32,431 nucleotides of DNA from UBA6168 sp964573725. Lineage in GTDB: Bacteria; Bacteroidota; Bacteroidia; Chitinophagales; Saprospiraceae. The stretch's first letter is position 1, and each line of letters starts with the position of its first letter. The stretch is taken from the NCBI GenBank assembly GCA_964573725.1, contig CAZNLJ010000048.1, positions 1 to 32,431 of the forward strand, in the 5' to 3' direction. Both the position numbers and the translations under genes were made by a program. The notes beneath the pieces are model-generated. The model was not told the DNA's origin and ran no database searches. It worked only from the letters and a program-made list of their open reading frames with translations. Below are positions 6,871 through 13,733 of this stretch, piece after piece.

Positions 6871-7696
6871 TGCATCCGATCCGGTCGGACCGAAGAAAAC
6901 CGCGGATGGCCTCGTAAGGCAACAAAAGGTCCGTCGGGCCGCTCGAATACATGCCCAACTCGAAAGGATTGTACCAAAGGTAGAGTCCGTCCGCTGTCAA
7001 CTCGAAATGCTGTGGCAGCTCCGGCCAGTGCGCGGTCGGCCATGCCTCCGCTCCGGGATGAAAAGCCGGATCCGCCAAATGTTGCCGGAGCTGTTCGCCG
7101 ACATATTTCCGGAAAGCCGGGATGCTGTCGACCAGGTCTTCCCACCCGATGAGCGAACCGGTGCGCAGGTCGAAATTATGAATGACCGTGTAGGAAACCG
7201 GATGGTCGTCCTCGTGGAGGATGTGCACACCGAGGGAAACGGAAGTGATTTCAGGTCCGCAGGCGGTGCTTTCCCCGGTTACGACCAATTGCCGGTAGCC
7301 ATTGACCTTGGCATCCGGATCGGATGGTCCGGACCCTTGTCGGAGAAAGGTTTCCGCCGCCACTTCCAGCCGGGTCAAGTCTGCTTCCGTTTTTCCCGAT
7401 GCGTGCCCGGCCGCAGGAAACGCCTGCAGGATGCTCTCCAGGATGACCTGGTTGATCCTGGAGCGGATGGTATCCCGAGCGACGGATGCCAAGGGAAAAA
7501 TCAAGGTGACTTCCGCACAGTTGTTCTCATGCGTACCACAGTGACCCGCGGTGCGGTGGATGGAGATGGTCTCGAAGGGTGGCATCCGGGCATCCGATGG
7601 TGCCGCATTGTCCGGCAGGGATGGGTTCGAACAGGCATGCCAGGCGGACAAGGCGACCAACAGGACGGGAACCAGGCATCGGTTGGGCATTCTCAT
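6821..7696 (-). CDS. DUF3298-type exported protein
   Basis: 291 residues, or 289 if ATG 7690 is used. A hydrophobic leader (VPVLLVALSAW) ends before Cys 22; the HAC site is a poor lipobox, so it may be a lipoprotein or simply secreted. The body resembles DUF3298/RsiV-like proteins: a first part with VTLIFPLAS and INQVILESIL, then the DUF3298 core (SVSLGVHILHEDDHPVSYTV, NFDLRTGSLIGWEDLV, FELTADGLYLWYNPFELG). These domains occur in anti-sigma factors and in stand-alone envelope proteins; nothing here shows a sigma partner. The 3' end overlaps the miaA 3' end by 50 bp on the opposite strand. Function unknown. Confidence 0.72.
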   Translation of the reverse strand: MRMPNRCLVPVLLVALSAWHACSNPSLPDNAAPSDARMPPFETISIHRTAGHCGTHENNCAEVTLIFPLASVARDTIRSRINQVILESILQAFPAAGHASGKTEADLTRLEVAAETFLRQGSGPSDPDAKVNGYRQLVVTGESTACGPEITSVSLGVHILHEDDHPVSYTVIHNFDLRTGSLIGWEDLVDSIPAFRKYVGEQLRQHLADPAFHPGAEAWPTAHWPELPQHFELTADGLYLWYNPFELGMYSSGPTDLLLPYEAIRGFLRSDRIGCISTGDSPPPGGAPSGL

Positions 7697-8130
7697 GGCG
7701 TGACAGCGGGATTAAATATGAGGGTGGATTCGTGACAGGAATCCGGAAACCATGCCGATTTGAAGCCGATATTCCGGCGTACAGTACGAGTTTGTTCCCC
7801 ACATGGATTTTCTTGTGAATCGGTTCGGAGCGGTCATTTGGATGGTAGCTCTTCATGCCCTCCGCTGACCAGGCCTGCGGCATTTCCCTGCATACTTAGT
7901 CGCCTCGACCTCCTCCACATATAGATACAGGCAAGCAATAAGCGGCACCCAGGAATGGAGGCGTCGATTGCCAGGCATGCCGGGGTAGCCATACCGACCG
8001 CTTTCCGGCTGCAAACATATGCCGGATGACAGCGATTATGTTCATGCGCTTCGGGAAAATTTTCCAACGGAAGACGGTTTGCTTGCCATGGCGGCACTTC
8101 CTGGCAGCGAGGTGGCAATCCCGGCGGGAT
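7697..8130. other. Intergenic region without recognisable gene
   Basis: About 430 bp between the DUF3298 gene and the 3' end of the glycosyl hydrolase gene. Short frames cross it on both strands, but none has a credible start, motif or composition. No RNA gene or strong hairpin with a T-run was seen. Confidence 0.5.
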
Positions 8131-9684
8131 TCACGAGCGTCGTCGGGTTTTGCGCAGCAGGAACTTACCGACCCGGAAGGATCGGACGGGGCCCATGGGC
8201 GATTCCAGGTAGGCCTTGTTGGTCAAGGCTGCGGCGTAGGTGAAGGTGTCACCGGTTTTCGGCTCGGGATCCTCCAACAGGAACCGGTCCCTCCCGTTCA
8301 CCGGAATGATCCGGAGGAGGTTTTCCGGATTGTCGAAATCACCCGGCGCCCTATCCGGAAATCGGTAAATCAGCAGGTACTGGGCCGGTGCATCCGCCGA
8401 GGCCTTGATCCTGCAGGGAATCCGGACCGTTCCGTGGCGGTAGGTGGGACGTCCCAGGACCGGGGCGGCAGGAGGGGGGATCCGCAGGTAAGGCATCGGG
8501 GGCCAAAGTGCGGGCAATGCGTACTGCCGGCGCAGGGAATCCGTAAGTCCGAGCGGGTTCTTCCGAAGGGAACTGGCATTGAAGTACACTTCCCCCGCCA
8601 CTTGGTCGGCGGAACGGTTCAAGGCGATTTGTCGGGGGATTTCGGCCGGATTCGCCCATGCTTTTTCCGGGTTGTTCCCCACCTTGTAAGCGGCCATGCC
8701 GATGTACAGTTGCCGTTGGAAGGAATTGTCCTGCCACCAATCGACCAAGGTTTGGTAATCGGCGCGCGGAAAGCCGACATGCCAGTACAATTGAGGAATC
8801 ACATAATCGATCCAGCCCTTTTCCAGCCATCCCCGGACATCCGCATACAGGTCGTCATATGTATTGACACCTGCCTGGGTCCGGGAGCCGTTGATCGGGT
8901 CGCGGTCGGCGTTGCGCCAGACGCCGAAGGGACTGACACCGAATTTGACGCCGGGGTCCACCCGTTTGATCATTGCGCCGACCTGCCGGATCATCCGGTC
9001 GGTATTGTCCCGGCGCCAGGCAGCTTTGTCCGAAAAGCCGAATCCGTAACGCTCGAACGAGCCGGTATCCGGAAATTCCTCCCCGGATACCGGATAAGGA
9101 TAAAAATAGTCGTCGAAATGGATGCCGTCCACCTTGTAATCGGTCACCAGTTCCAACACCACCTCCGAGATATAGTTCCGGACCTCCGGAATGCCGGGGT
9201 CGAAGTATTTCCGGCCGCCATACCGGACAAACCAGTCGGGATGGAGCTTGTAGGGATGGGAGTCCGCGAGGTCGCTGTCCGTTGAATCCATGGCCGCCCG
9301 ATAAGGGTTGAGCCAGGCATGGAACTCCAGTTGGTGGTCGTGGGCCGTCTCTATCATGAACGGGAGCGGATCGAATCCGGGGGCCAGGGCTTTTCCTTGC
9401 GTACCGCTGAGATATTTGGACCAAGGTGCGATCCGGGAGCGGTAGAAGGCGTCCCCGGCCGGCCGGACCTGGACAAAAACGGCATTCAGGCCGACGGAGC
9501 GGAAAAGCGCCAGCATGTCCAGCCACTCGCTTTGGAAAGCCGCCGTGTCCAACCCGGGCCGGGAGGGGAAATCTATGTTCGCGACTGTTGCTACCCAGAC
9601 GCCGCGAAAAGCGTGTTTTTGAGCGAGGAGCGAAACGGCGGACATGCACCAAAAGAGCACGGCCAGGGTAAGGGATCGGGTCAT
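8131..9684 (-). CDS. DigH/YngK-like glycosyl hydrolase (GHL10, former DUF187), secreted
   Basis: 517 residues from ATG 9684, which starts a clean signal peptide (MTRSLTLAVLFWCMSAVSLLAQ). The mature protein opens with the family hallmark RGVWVATVANIDFPSRPGLD and continues through VFVQVRPAGDAFYRS, FHAWLNPYRA, a DPGIPEVRNYISEVV segment and VDGIHFDDYFYPYP, typical of the TIM-barrel GHL10 family. Family member DigH of E. coli cuts peptidoglycan strands lacking stem peptides. Residues after about 415 look like an added beta-sandwich domain. A strong promoter lies about 110 bp upstream. The CtlX gene upstream is probably a separate unit, since this gene has its own promoter. Envelope location is expected; the substrate is inferred from the family. 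Confidence 0.88.
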   Translation of the reverse strand: MTRSLTLAVLFWCMSAVSLLAQKHAFRGVWVATVANIDFPSRPGLDTAAFQSEWLDMLALFRSVGLNAVFVQVRPAGDAFYRSRIAPWSKYLSGTQGKALAPGFDPLPFMIETAHDHQLEFHAWLNPYRAAMDSTDSDLADSHPYKLHPDWFVRYGGRKYFDPGIPEVRNYISEVVLELVTDYKVDGIHFDDYFYPYPVSGEEFPDTGSFERYGFGFSDKAAWRRDNTDRMIRQVGAMIKRVDPGVKFGVSPFGVWRNADRDPINGSRTQAGVNTYDDLYADVRGWLEKGWIDYVIPQLYWHVGFPRADYQTLVDWWQDNSFQRQLYIGMAAYKVGNNPEKAWANPAEIPRQIALNRSADQVAGEVYFNASSLRKNPLGLTDSLRRQYALPALWPPMPYLRIPPPAAPVLGRPTYRHGTVRIPCRIKASADAPAQYLLIYRFPDRAPGDFDNPENLLRIIPVNGRDRFLLEDPEPKTGDTFTYAAALTNKAYLESPMGPVRSFRVGKFLLRKTRRRS

Positions 9685-9791
9685 GGAAACGGTATTCAAA
9701 GGGATTTTCAGGCAAGCGGTTCCCTGCCTGCAGGCCGGAAACCGGATATGCCGGGTAGCTGCCCGGCCCGGCACGGTATGACTACCTTTAT

Positions 9792-9822
9792 CAAAAATAA
9801 TTTATTCGCGGCAATTGCCCAA
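9792..9822 (-). promoter_or_regulatory. Promoter of the glycosyl hydrolase gene
   Basis: On the minus strand TTGG (9822-9819), 19 bp, then TATTTTTG (9799-9792). This matches the Bacteroidota -33/-7 pattern well and lies about 110 bp before ATG 9684. Confidence 0.6.
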
Positions 9823-9940
9823 GCACTTAAAGTATTCGCAGATGGCCCAGGGTACCATTCCTTGCGGAGCGTATCCGGAGCCGGACAAGTCCTCCGGCTC
9901 CGGTTGCCATCGCAGGTGCCGTATTCCGCATTCGTATCCG

Positions 9941-10891
9941 TCAAGCCGGACTGCCGATGGCCGGAAGACAGATTTCCGCCATCATGCAGCGCACCCCGCC
10001 GCCGCCGTAGGTCTCTATCGTGGGGATGGAGACCTGCAGAAGGTCGGTGTGCTTCTGCAATTCAAACAGCTGGGCGGAGGATAAGGACCGATGTGCTGTT
10101 TCGGACATCACCAGGAAAGTCTTCCCTTGTCCGTTGCGCAGCTGGAGCATGTTTCCGGCAAAGGACCGAACCTGTTCCGCACTGATCTCAATCACTTGTT
10201 TTCCGGTCTGGGCCAGGGATTCGCAGAGCTGGTTCTGCTCCTTCCGGTCGGGAATCATGTCCAGGCAGATGACGGCGAAGGTTTCGCCGATGGTCAGGAT
10301 GACATTGGTGTGGTAGATGGGAGTCCCCTGTGCATCCAGCGCATGGAAAAGGACCGGGTCGTAGCGCAGGAGGTGGCAAAACCGGTCCAACAGGTAATCC
10401 GACGTACGGACGCTCCGACAAGCGTAGACGATGCGGTTCGAGCGGTCGAACACCATGCTTCCGGTCCCTTCCAGGAACTGGTTGATGGATTCATATTCCT
10501 CCAGCTGGATTTTCCGGCGGACCAGGAAGTTTTGTTGCAAGTGTTGGAGGAGGTCCTCCCGCCGTTCCAGCCGTCGGACAGGCGCGTACATCGGGTAGGT
10601 GACGATGGTCCCGTCCTGGTGGGTGCTGAACCAGTTGTTCGGGAATACCGCATCCGGTTTGACCGGCCGGGGCATATCCTCCATGACCAGCACCGTGATA
10701 CCGGCATCCCGCAACTGTTGCGTCATCCCATCGAACTCGGCGAGGGCCTTGGCGCGGATGTCCGCATGATCCGAAAGGTCCGATTTCTGTTGGAATGCAT
10801 TGCTGGCGGCGGTTTCCTCGTTGAAGCCGAAATGGGCGGGCCTGATCATCAGGACCGTCGAGGTGGTTTGTTCTTCCTTCGTTCTTGGCAT
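9941..10891 (-). CDS. ctlX: Citrulline hydrolase-type amidinotransferase-fold enzyme CtlX
   Basis: 316 residues, the usual CtlX length. The guanidino-modifying (arginine deiminase-like) fold is shown by VLMIRPAHFGFNEETAASN near the N-terminus and by PDAVFPNNWFSTHQDG followed by YPMYAPVRRLERR. FLEGTGSMVFDR, IYHTNVILTIGETFAVIC with its His, and the C-terminal catalytic cysteine in GGGGVRCMMAEICLP complete the set. Family members hydrolyse citrulline to ornithine, CO2 and ammonia. No other arginine or citrulline gene is nearby, so the pathway context must lie elsewhere. A TATATTTG box about 45 bp upstream suggests its own promoter. The upstream neighbour is the tmRNA gene, whose terminator separates the two. 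Confidence 0.87.
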   Translation of the reverse strand: MPRTKEEQTTSTVLMIRPAHFGFNEETAASNAFQQKSDLSDHADIRAKALAEFDGMTQQLRDAGITVLVMEDMPRPVKPDAVFPNNWFSTHQDGTIVTYPMYAPVRRLERREDLLQHLQQNFLVRRKIQLEEYESINQFLEGTGSMVFDRSNRIVYACRSVRTSDYLLDRFCHLLRYDPVLFHALDAQGTPIYHTNVILTIGETFAVICLDMIPDRKEQNQLCESLAQTGKQVIEISAEQVRSFAGNMLQLRNGQGKTFLVMSETAHRSLSSAQLFELQKHTDLLQVSIPTIETYGGGGVRCMMAEICLPAIGSPA

Positions 10892-10934
10892 GGGTCAGTG
10901 TTGAAAAATAAGCACGGGATGTATTCCCGGTCCG

Positions 10935-10942
10935 CAAATATA
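10935..10942 (-). promoter_or_regulatory. -7 promoter element (TATATTTG) for ctlX
   Basis: Exact match to TAnnTTTG on the minus strand, about 45 bp before the ctlX ATG. The -33 position is poor. Confidence 0.35.
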
Positions 10943-11002
10943 ACAAGCCTTGGTGAGCGGACGGCCGTAGGTCCTGCCAGTCGGCCGGGAGCGGCAAAAG
11001 AG

Positions 11003-11036
11003 AAAGGCCTCCGTGCCATCGCGGCAGGAGGCCTTT
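11003..11036 (-). terminator. Terminator of the tmRNA gene
   Basis: Nearly perfect hairpin just past the tmRNA 3' end: AAAGGCCTCC-TGCC on one side pairs with GGCA-GGAGGCCTTT on the other, with one bulged base and a loop of about five. On the minus strand it ends in a broken pyrimidine run (CTTTCTCTTTT). The inverse copy also ends in TTTT, so it may work in both directions. Confidence 0.75.
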
Positions 11037-11040
11037 TCAG

Positions 11041-11414
11041 GTGGAGGCGCCGGGACTTGAACCCGGGTCCAGCGAAAGCGCCCATAAGCTTTCTACATGC
11101 TTAGGTCTTTGTTCAGGTTTTAGTCTGCGGAGTAGGACAAAGCCCCATCCCGTGGCCGCAGCTTAACTCCGTTAGGTTCGTCCAAGGGGCCGGAGCAGAC
11201 CCTCGGTATATTCCGCGAGGTGGTTGAATGCGACCCGTTGTGTAGCGGACATCAAACGTGTGGCACTAAGGCTTTCTAATACACTGTATTAGGCAGCCAT
11301 GGCATACTGAGTATTGCCAATTATTGTCGAATGCCATTTTTTACGGAGTGAACATCCTTGCTCCGGCATGCTTACTTACCGGCTGTTCTTACCTGTCGAT
11401 TCCAATTCGCCCCC
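11041..11414 (-). ncRNA. ssrA: tmRNA (ssrA)
   Basis: About 374 nt on the minus strand. The 5' end GGGGGCG pairs with CGCCTCC near the 3' end to form the alanine-type acceptor stem. The 3' T arm reads CCGGGTTCAAGTCCCGG, and the 5' end continues AATTGGAATCGACAGG as in other tmRNAs. Only ACC, not the full CCA, is encoded after the stem. The tag reading frame ends in GGC AAT ACT CAG TAT GCC ATG GCT GCC TAA, giving the degradation tag GNTQYAMAA, near 11299-11328. The tag ends in AA as required by ClpXP-type proteases. It rescues stalled ribosomes together with SmpB. No standard promoter is seen directly upstream; a hairpin at 11456-11491 lies about 40 bp before it. Confidence 0.95.
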
Positions 11415-11455
11415 TTGTGCGGCGTGGAGGAGGGTGTCGCGCTTCCCTTTGAAAA

Positions 11456-11491
11456 GGTATCGGGACTACCCCGCTTTCGGGGTCGGATACC
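11456..11491 (-). terminator. Strong hairpin upstream of ssrA
   Basis: Outer arms GGTATC/GATACC and inner arms CCCCG/CGGGG around CTTT form a strong stem. On the minus strand the outer arm is followed by TTTT; on the plus strand by GTTTT. The stop codon of a 63-codon minus-strand frame falls inside it. It probably ends a minus-strand transcript before the tmRNA gene. Confidence 0.5.
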
Positions 11492-11657
11492 GTTTTGAAA
11501 GTTCGGGAAACCGATTTGGACCCTCCGGAACAACCTTAATAGTTAAACCGGTTGGTGCGATGAAAAGTTCACCGATGTCTACACTATTAGCCCGAAATAT
11601 TTTGATTTCGGACAACGGCATGACGGTAATCTCAGGAAAGCAGCCCGTCGTTGTCAC
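11466..11657 (-). CDS. Possible small protein, 63 codons
   Basis: A minus-strand frame from GTG 11657 (or ATG 11621, giving 51 residues) that stops inside the hairpin at 11456-11491. Its middle (SEIKIFRANSVDIGELFIAPTGLTIKVVPEG) has an amphipathic, protein-like pattern, and the region is less GC-rich than its surroundings. I recognise no family. It lies downstream of the 31-codon membrane-peptide frame and a minus-strand promoter, so it could be the last gene of a small operon, or a decayed gene. Confidence 0.3.
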   Translation of the reverse strand: MTTTGCFPEITVMPLSEIKIFRANSVDIGELFIAPTGLTIKVVPEGPNRFPELSKRYPTPKAG

Positions 11658-11718
11658 ACCCAGCCCCTCCGCCTCCGGGAATTGGATGGGACAGCCGGAC
11701 CGATGATTTGCCGGAGCC

Positions 11719-11814
11719 TCATTGTTTGCCTTTCCGTGCGGAGGGTTGAGGCGGACGAGCCTGGACGGTCATCAAGAGGGCTCCAACCACGACCAGGATA
11801 CAAATAGCAACCAT
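11719..11814 (-). CDS. Possible small membrane peptide, 31 residues
   Basis: ATG 11814, preceded by AT-rich ACACGAAAAA as is common for Bacteroidota starts, opens a 31-residue frame: a hydrophobic helix (VAICILVVVGALLMTV) followed by a short basic, proline-rich tail (ARPPQPSARKGKQ). This is the layout of a single-span small membrane protein. It lies about 280 bp downstream of a good minus-strand promoter and upstream of the 63-codon frame. No family is recognised and no homology could be tested. Confidence 0.4.
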   Translation of the reverse strand: MVAICILVVVGALLMTVQARPPQPSARKGKQ

Positions 11815-12092
11815 TTTTTCGTGTTTTATCTATCAATAGATGTTGTGACCGGCCGTAAGACCGGGGATGGGCCCGGCATCCGAAAGCGGAATGCGCAGGG
11901 GAACCCGGACAGATGGGAGGTACGGAACCATAGGGCCCCGCAAGCGTTTGTTCGTGGTTTGTGCGGTGGTGACAGCTGATGTGGGCAAAAAGGGCATCCG
12001 CCTTCCACAAAGGAGGACGGTACCGAAGACTGCTTCCCGAATCGACGTTCGAGCCGGCGCCCAGGTGCCGTGCAGTCGGAGGGACATTTTCA

Positions 12093-12123
12093 CAAAATTA
12101 CATTTTTGTGCCTTTCTATCAAA
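12093..12123 (-). promoter_or_regulatory. Minus-strand promoter flanked by an inverted repeat
   Basis: TTTG (12123-12120), 19 bp, TAATTTTG (12100-12093) on the minus strand is an excellent Bacteroidota promoter. An 8-bp inverted repeat, TTTCACAA at 12088-12095 and TTGTGAAA at 12127-12134, brackets it, with the left arm overlapping the -7 box. This resembles operator half-sites for a repressor. It would transcribe toward the small frames at 11466-11814. Confidence 0.5.
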
Positions 12124-12436
12124 CACTTGTGAAATTTTTGCTCCGGATAAATGTATATTTATTCCTTTCATCCTTTACCTGTTTTGGTCCAGCGGGATAG
12201 ATATGGTCATTATTTTTCCTGTACTTGGCCGCCTCGGATTCATCCGGCAAGGACGTGGGAACCTGGTTGGGACCTGGCGTCGGGCATGCCGCGGGAAAAA
12301 GCGGTGGAGAGGCAACAAAATCATGGCGGGTCGGTACAATGCAGTATTACGGCCATGGTCCGGCGGAGGCCCGGACGACAGCAAATAAAGTTCCACAGAT
12401 ATGGACAAAGACCGGGATTCCCAACCCAGGCTTAGT

Positions 12437-12444
12437 TAATTTTG
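12437..12444 (+). promoter_or_regulatory. -7 promoter element (TAATTTTG) before the Lys1/AlaDH-like gene
   Basis: Exact match to TAnnTTTG, 23 bp before ATG 12468. A TTCC about 15 bp upstream is a weak -33 candidate. Confidence 0.4.
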
Positions 12445-12467
12445 TACGACTGACCAAACAGGAGCCA

Positions 12468-13733
12468 ATGAAAATCGGATTGATCAGAGAAGGCAAGGTG
12501 CCGCCGGATGCGCGGGTTCCTTTCACGCCCGAACAATGTCGGGACATCACCCGGAGATTCGGACACGCGGTCGTGGTGCAACCCGCCTCCGTGCGGTGTT
12601 TTCCGGACGAAGCTTACGCGGCGGCGGGCGTAGGGCTGCAGGAGGACCTTTCCGATTGCGACATACTGCTGGGAGTCAAGGAAGTGCCGGTCAATGCCTT
12701 GTTGGCGGGGAAGACTTATTTCTTCTTCTCCCACACCATCAAACGGCAGCCATACAACCGCAACTTACTCTGGGCGGTGATGGAAAAAGGAATTACGTTG
12801 GTCGACTACGAGGTGATCCGGGACGCAGCCGGCAACCGGCTGATCGCCTTCGGCCATTTCGCCGGACTGGTAGGCGCCTACAATTCCATATGGGCTTACG
12901 GGCAGCGGACCGGTCTGTTCTCCCTGGCCAGGATGCATGCCTTCACCGATTATGCGGAAGCCATGAGGGCGGCCGTAAAGACCGATTTTCCGCCGATCAA
13001 GGTGGTGCTTACAGGGACTGGCCGGGTGGCAAATGGCGCGGCGGCGTGCCTGGAGGACCTCGGCTTCCGGCGTGTCCCGGCAGCGGCGTTCCTGGAAGGT
13101 TCCCCGGGGCATCCGGTCTATTGCCAGCTGTCGAGTTCGGATTATATCCGTCGGATGGATGGGAAGCCGTTCGACCGGGCGGCATATCATCGCGACCCGA
13201 CCGGCCATCGGGCGGATTTCCGACCTTACTATGAGGCTGCCGATGTTTTCATCCAGGGCATCTTCTGGGACAAGCGGGCTCCGGTCTTGTTCAAATCGGC
13301 GGAGATGCAGTCACCCGATTTTCATATCCAGGTCGTCGGGGACATCACCTGTGACATAGCGCCGGATGCTTCCATTCCCTGTACGGTCCGGCCGGGCACC
13401 ATTGCGTCCCCGGTCTACGGGTTCGATCCCCGGACCGGGCGGGAATGCGAGCCATTCCGGCCGGGATGCGTGGATGTGATGGCCATAGACAATCTTCCCA
13501 GCGAAGTGCCCCGGGATGCTTCCCGGGCGTTCGGCGACCAACTGATGGAATATGTCGTGCCGGTGTTGGGCGCCTTGGAGGAGACTGCCCGTTTGCGGGA
13601 TGCGACGATCGTCCGGGCCGGTCGTTTGACGCCGGCCTTCAGCTATTTGGCGGATTATGCGGCGGGGCACGACGAAGCCGTGGCCGACACGACCGGTGTG
13701 GAAATGCCGGTGCCAAACCAGGAATCGATATGA
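12468..13733 (+). CDS. Saccharopine/alanine dehydrogenase-family NAD(P)-dependent oxidoreductase
   Basis: 421 residues from ATG 12468, which has AGGAG six bases upstream, one of the few good ribosome binding sites here. The N-terminal AlaDh_PNT domain starts IGLIREGKVPPDARVPFTPEQ. The block KTYFFFSHTIKRQPYNRNLL plus LVDYEVI is close to lysine-forming saccharopine dehydrogenase (Lys1) and to the lysine-ketoglutarate reductase domain rather than to true alanine dehydrogenase. FAGLVGAYNSIWAYG and the NAD-binding VVLTGTGRVANGAAACLEDLG follow. The C-terminal part has VGDITCDIAPDASIPCTVR. It may work in lysine metabolism, but no lysine gene is nearby. The stop overlaps the polX start (ATGA), so the two are translationally coupled. 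Confidence 0.82.
   Translation: MKIGLIREGKVPPDARVPFTPEQCRDITRRFGHAVVVQPASVRCFPDEAYAAAGVGLQEDLSDCDILLGVKEVPVNALLAGKTYFFFSHTIKRQPYNRNLLWAVMEKGITLVDYEVIRDAAGNRLIAFGHFAGLVGAYNSIWAYGQRTGLFSLARMHAFTDYAEAMRAAVKTDFPPIKVVLTGTGRVANGAAACLEDLGFRRVPAAAFLEGSPGHPVYCQLSSSDYIRRMDGKPFDRAAYHRDPTGHRADFRPYYEAADVFIQGIFWDKRAPVLFKSAEMQSPDFHIQVVGDITCDIAPDASIPCTVRPGTIASPVYGFDPRTGRECEPFRPGCVDVMAIDNLPSEVPRDASRAFGDQLMEYVVPVLGALEETARLRDATIVRAGRLTPAFSYLADYAAGHDEAVADTTGVEMPVPNQESI

Larger units (their letters stand above)
11815..12467. other. Region without a large gene; minus-strand promoter and inverted repeat
   Basis: Frames cross it on both strands but none looks like a known protein. One 84-codon minus-strand frame begins at ATG 12087, exactly where the transcript from the promoter at 12093-12123 should start, and ends at 11833; its arginine- and proline-rich composition is not convincing. 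AT-rich patches lie near 12087-12160. Confidence 0.4.

Noticed and set aside
7527..7883. 118-codon minus-strand frame upstream of the DUF3298 gene
   Set aside because: It overlaps the signal-peptide end of that gene in another frame and has no protein-like pattern.
8026..9285. 419-codon plus-strand frame across the glycosyl hydrolase gene
   Set aside because: It is antisense to a gene with a signal peptide and clear GHL10 motifs and shows no motif of its own.
11041..11075. tRNA-like 3' half on the minus strand
   Set aside because: It is the T arm and acceptor of the tmRNA; no anticodon arm is present and the 5' end lies 370 bases away.
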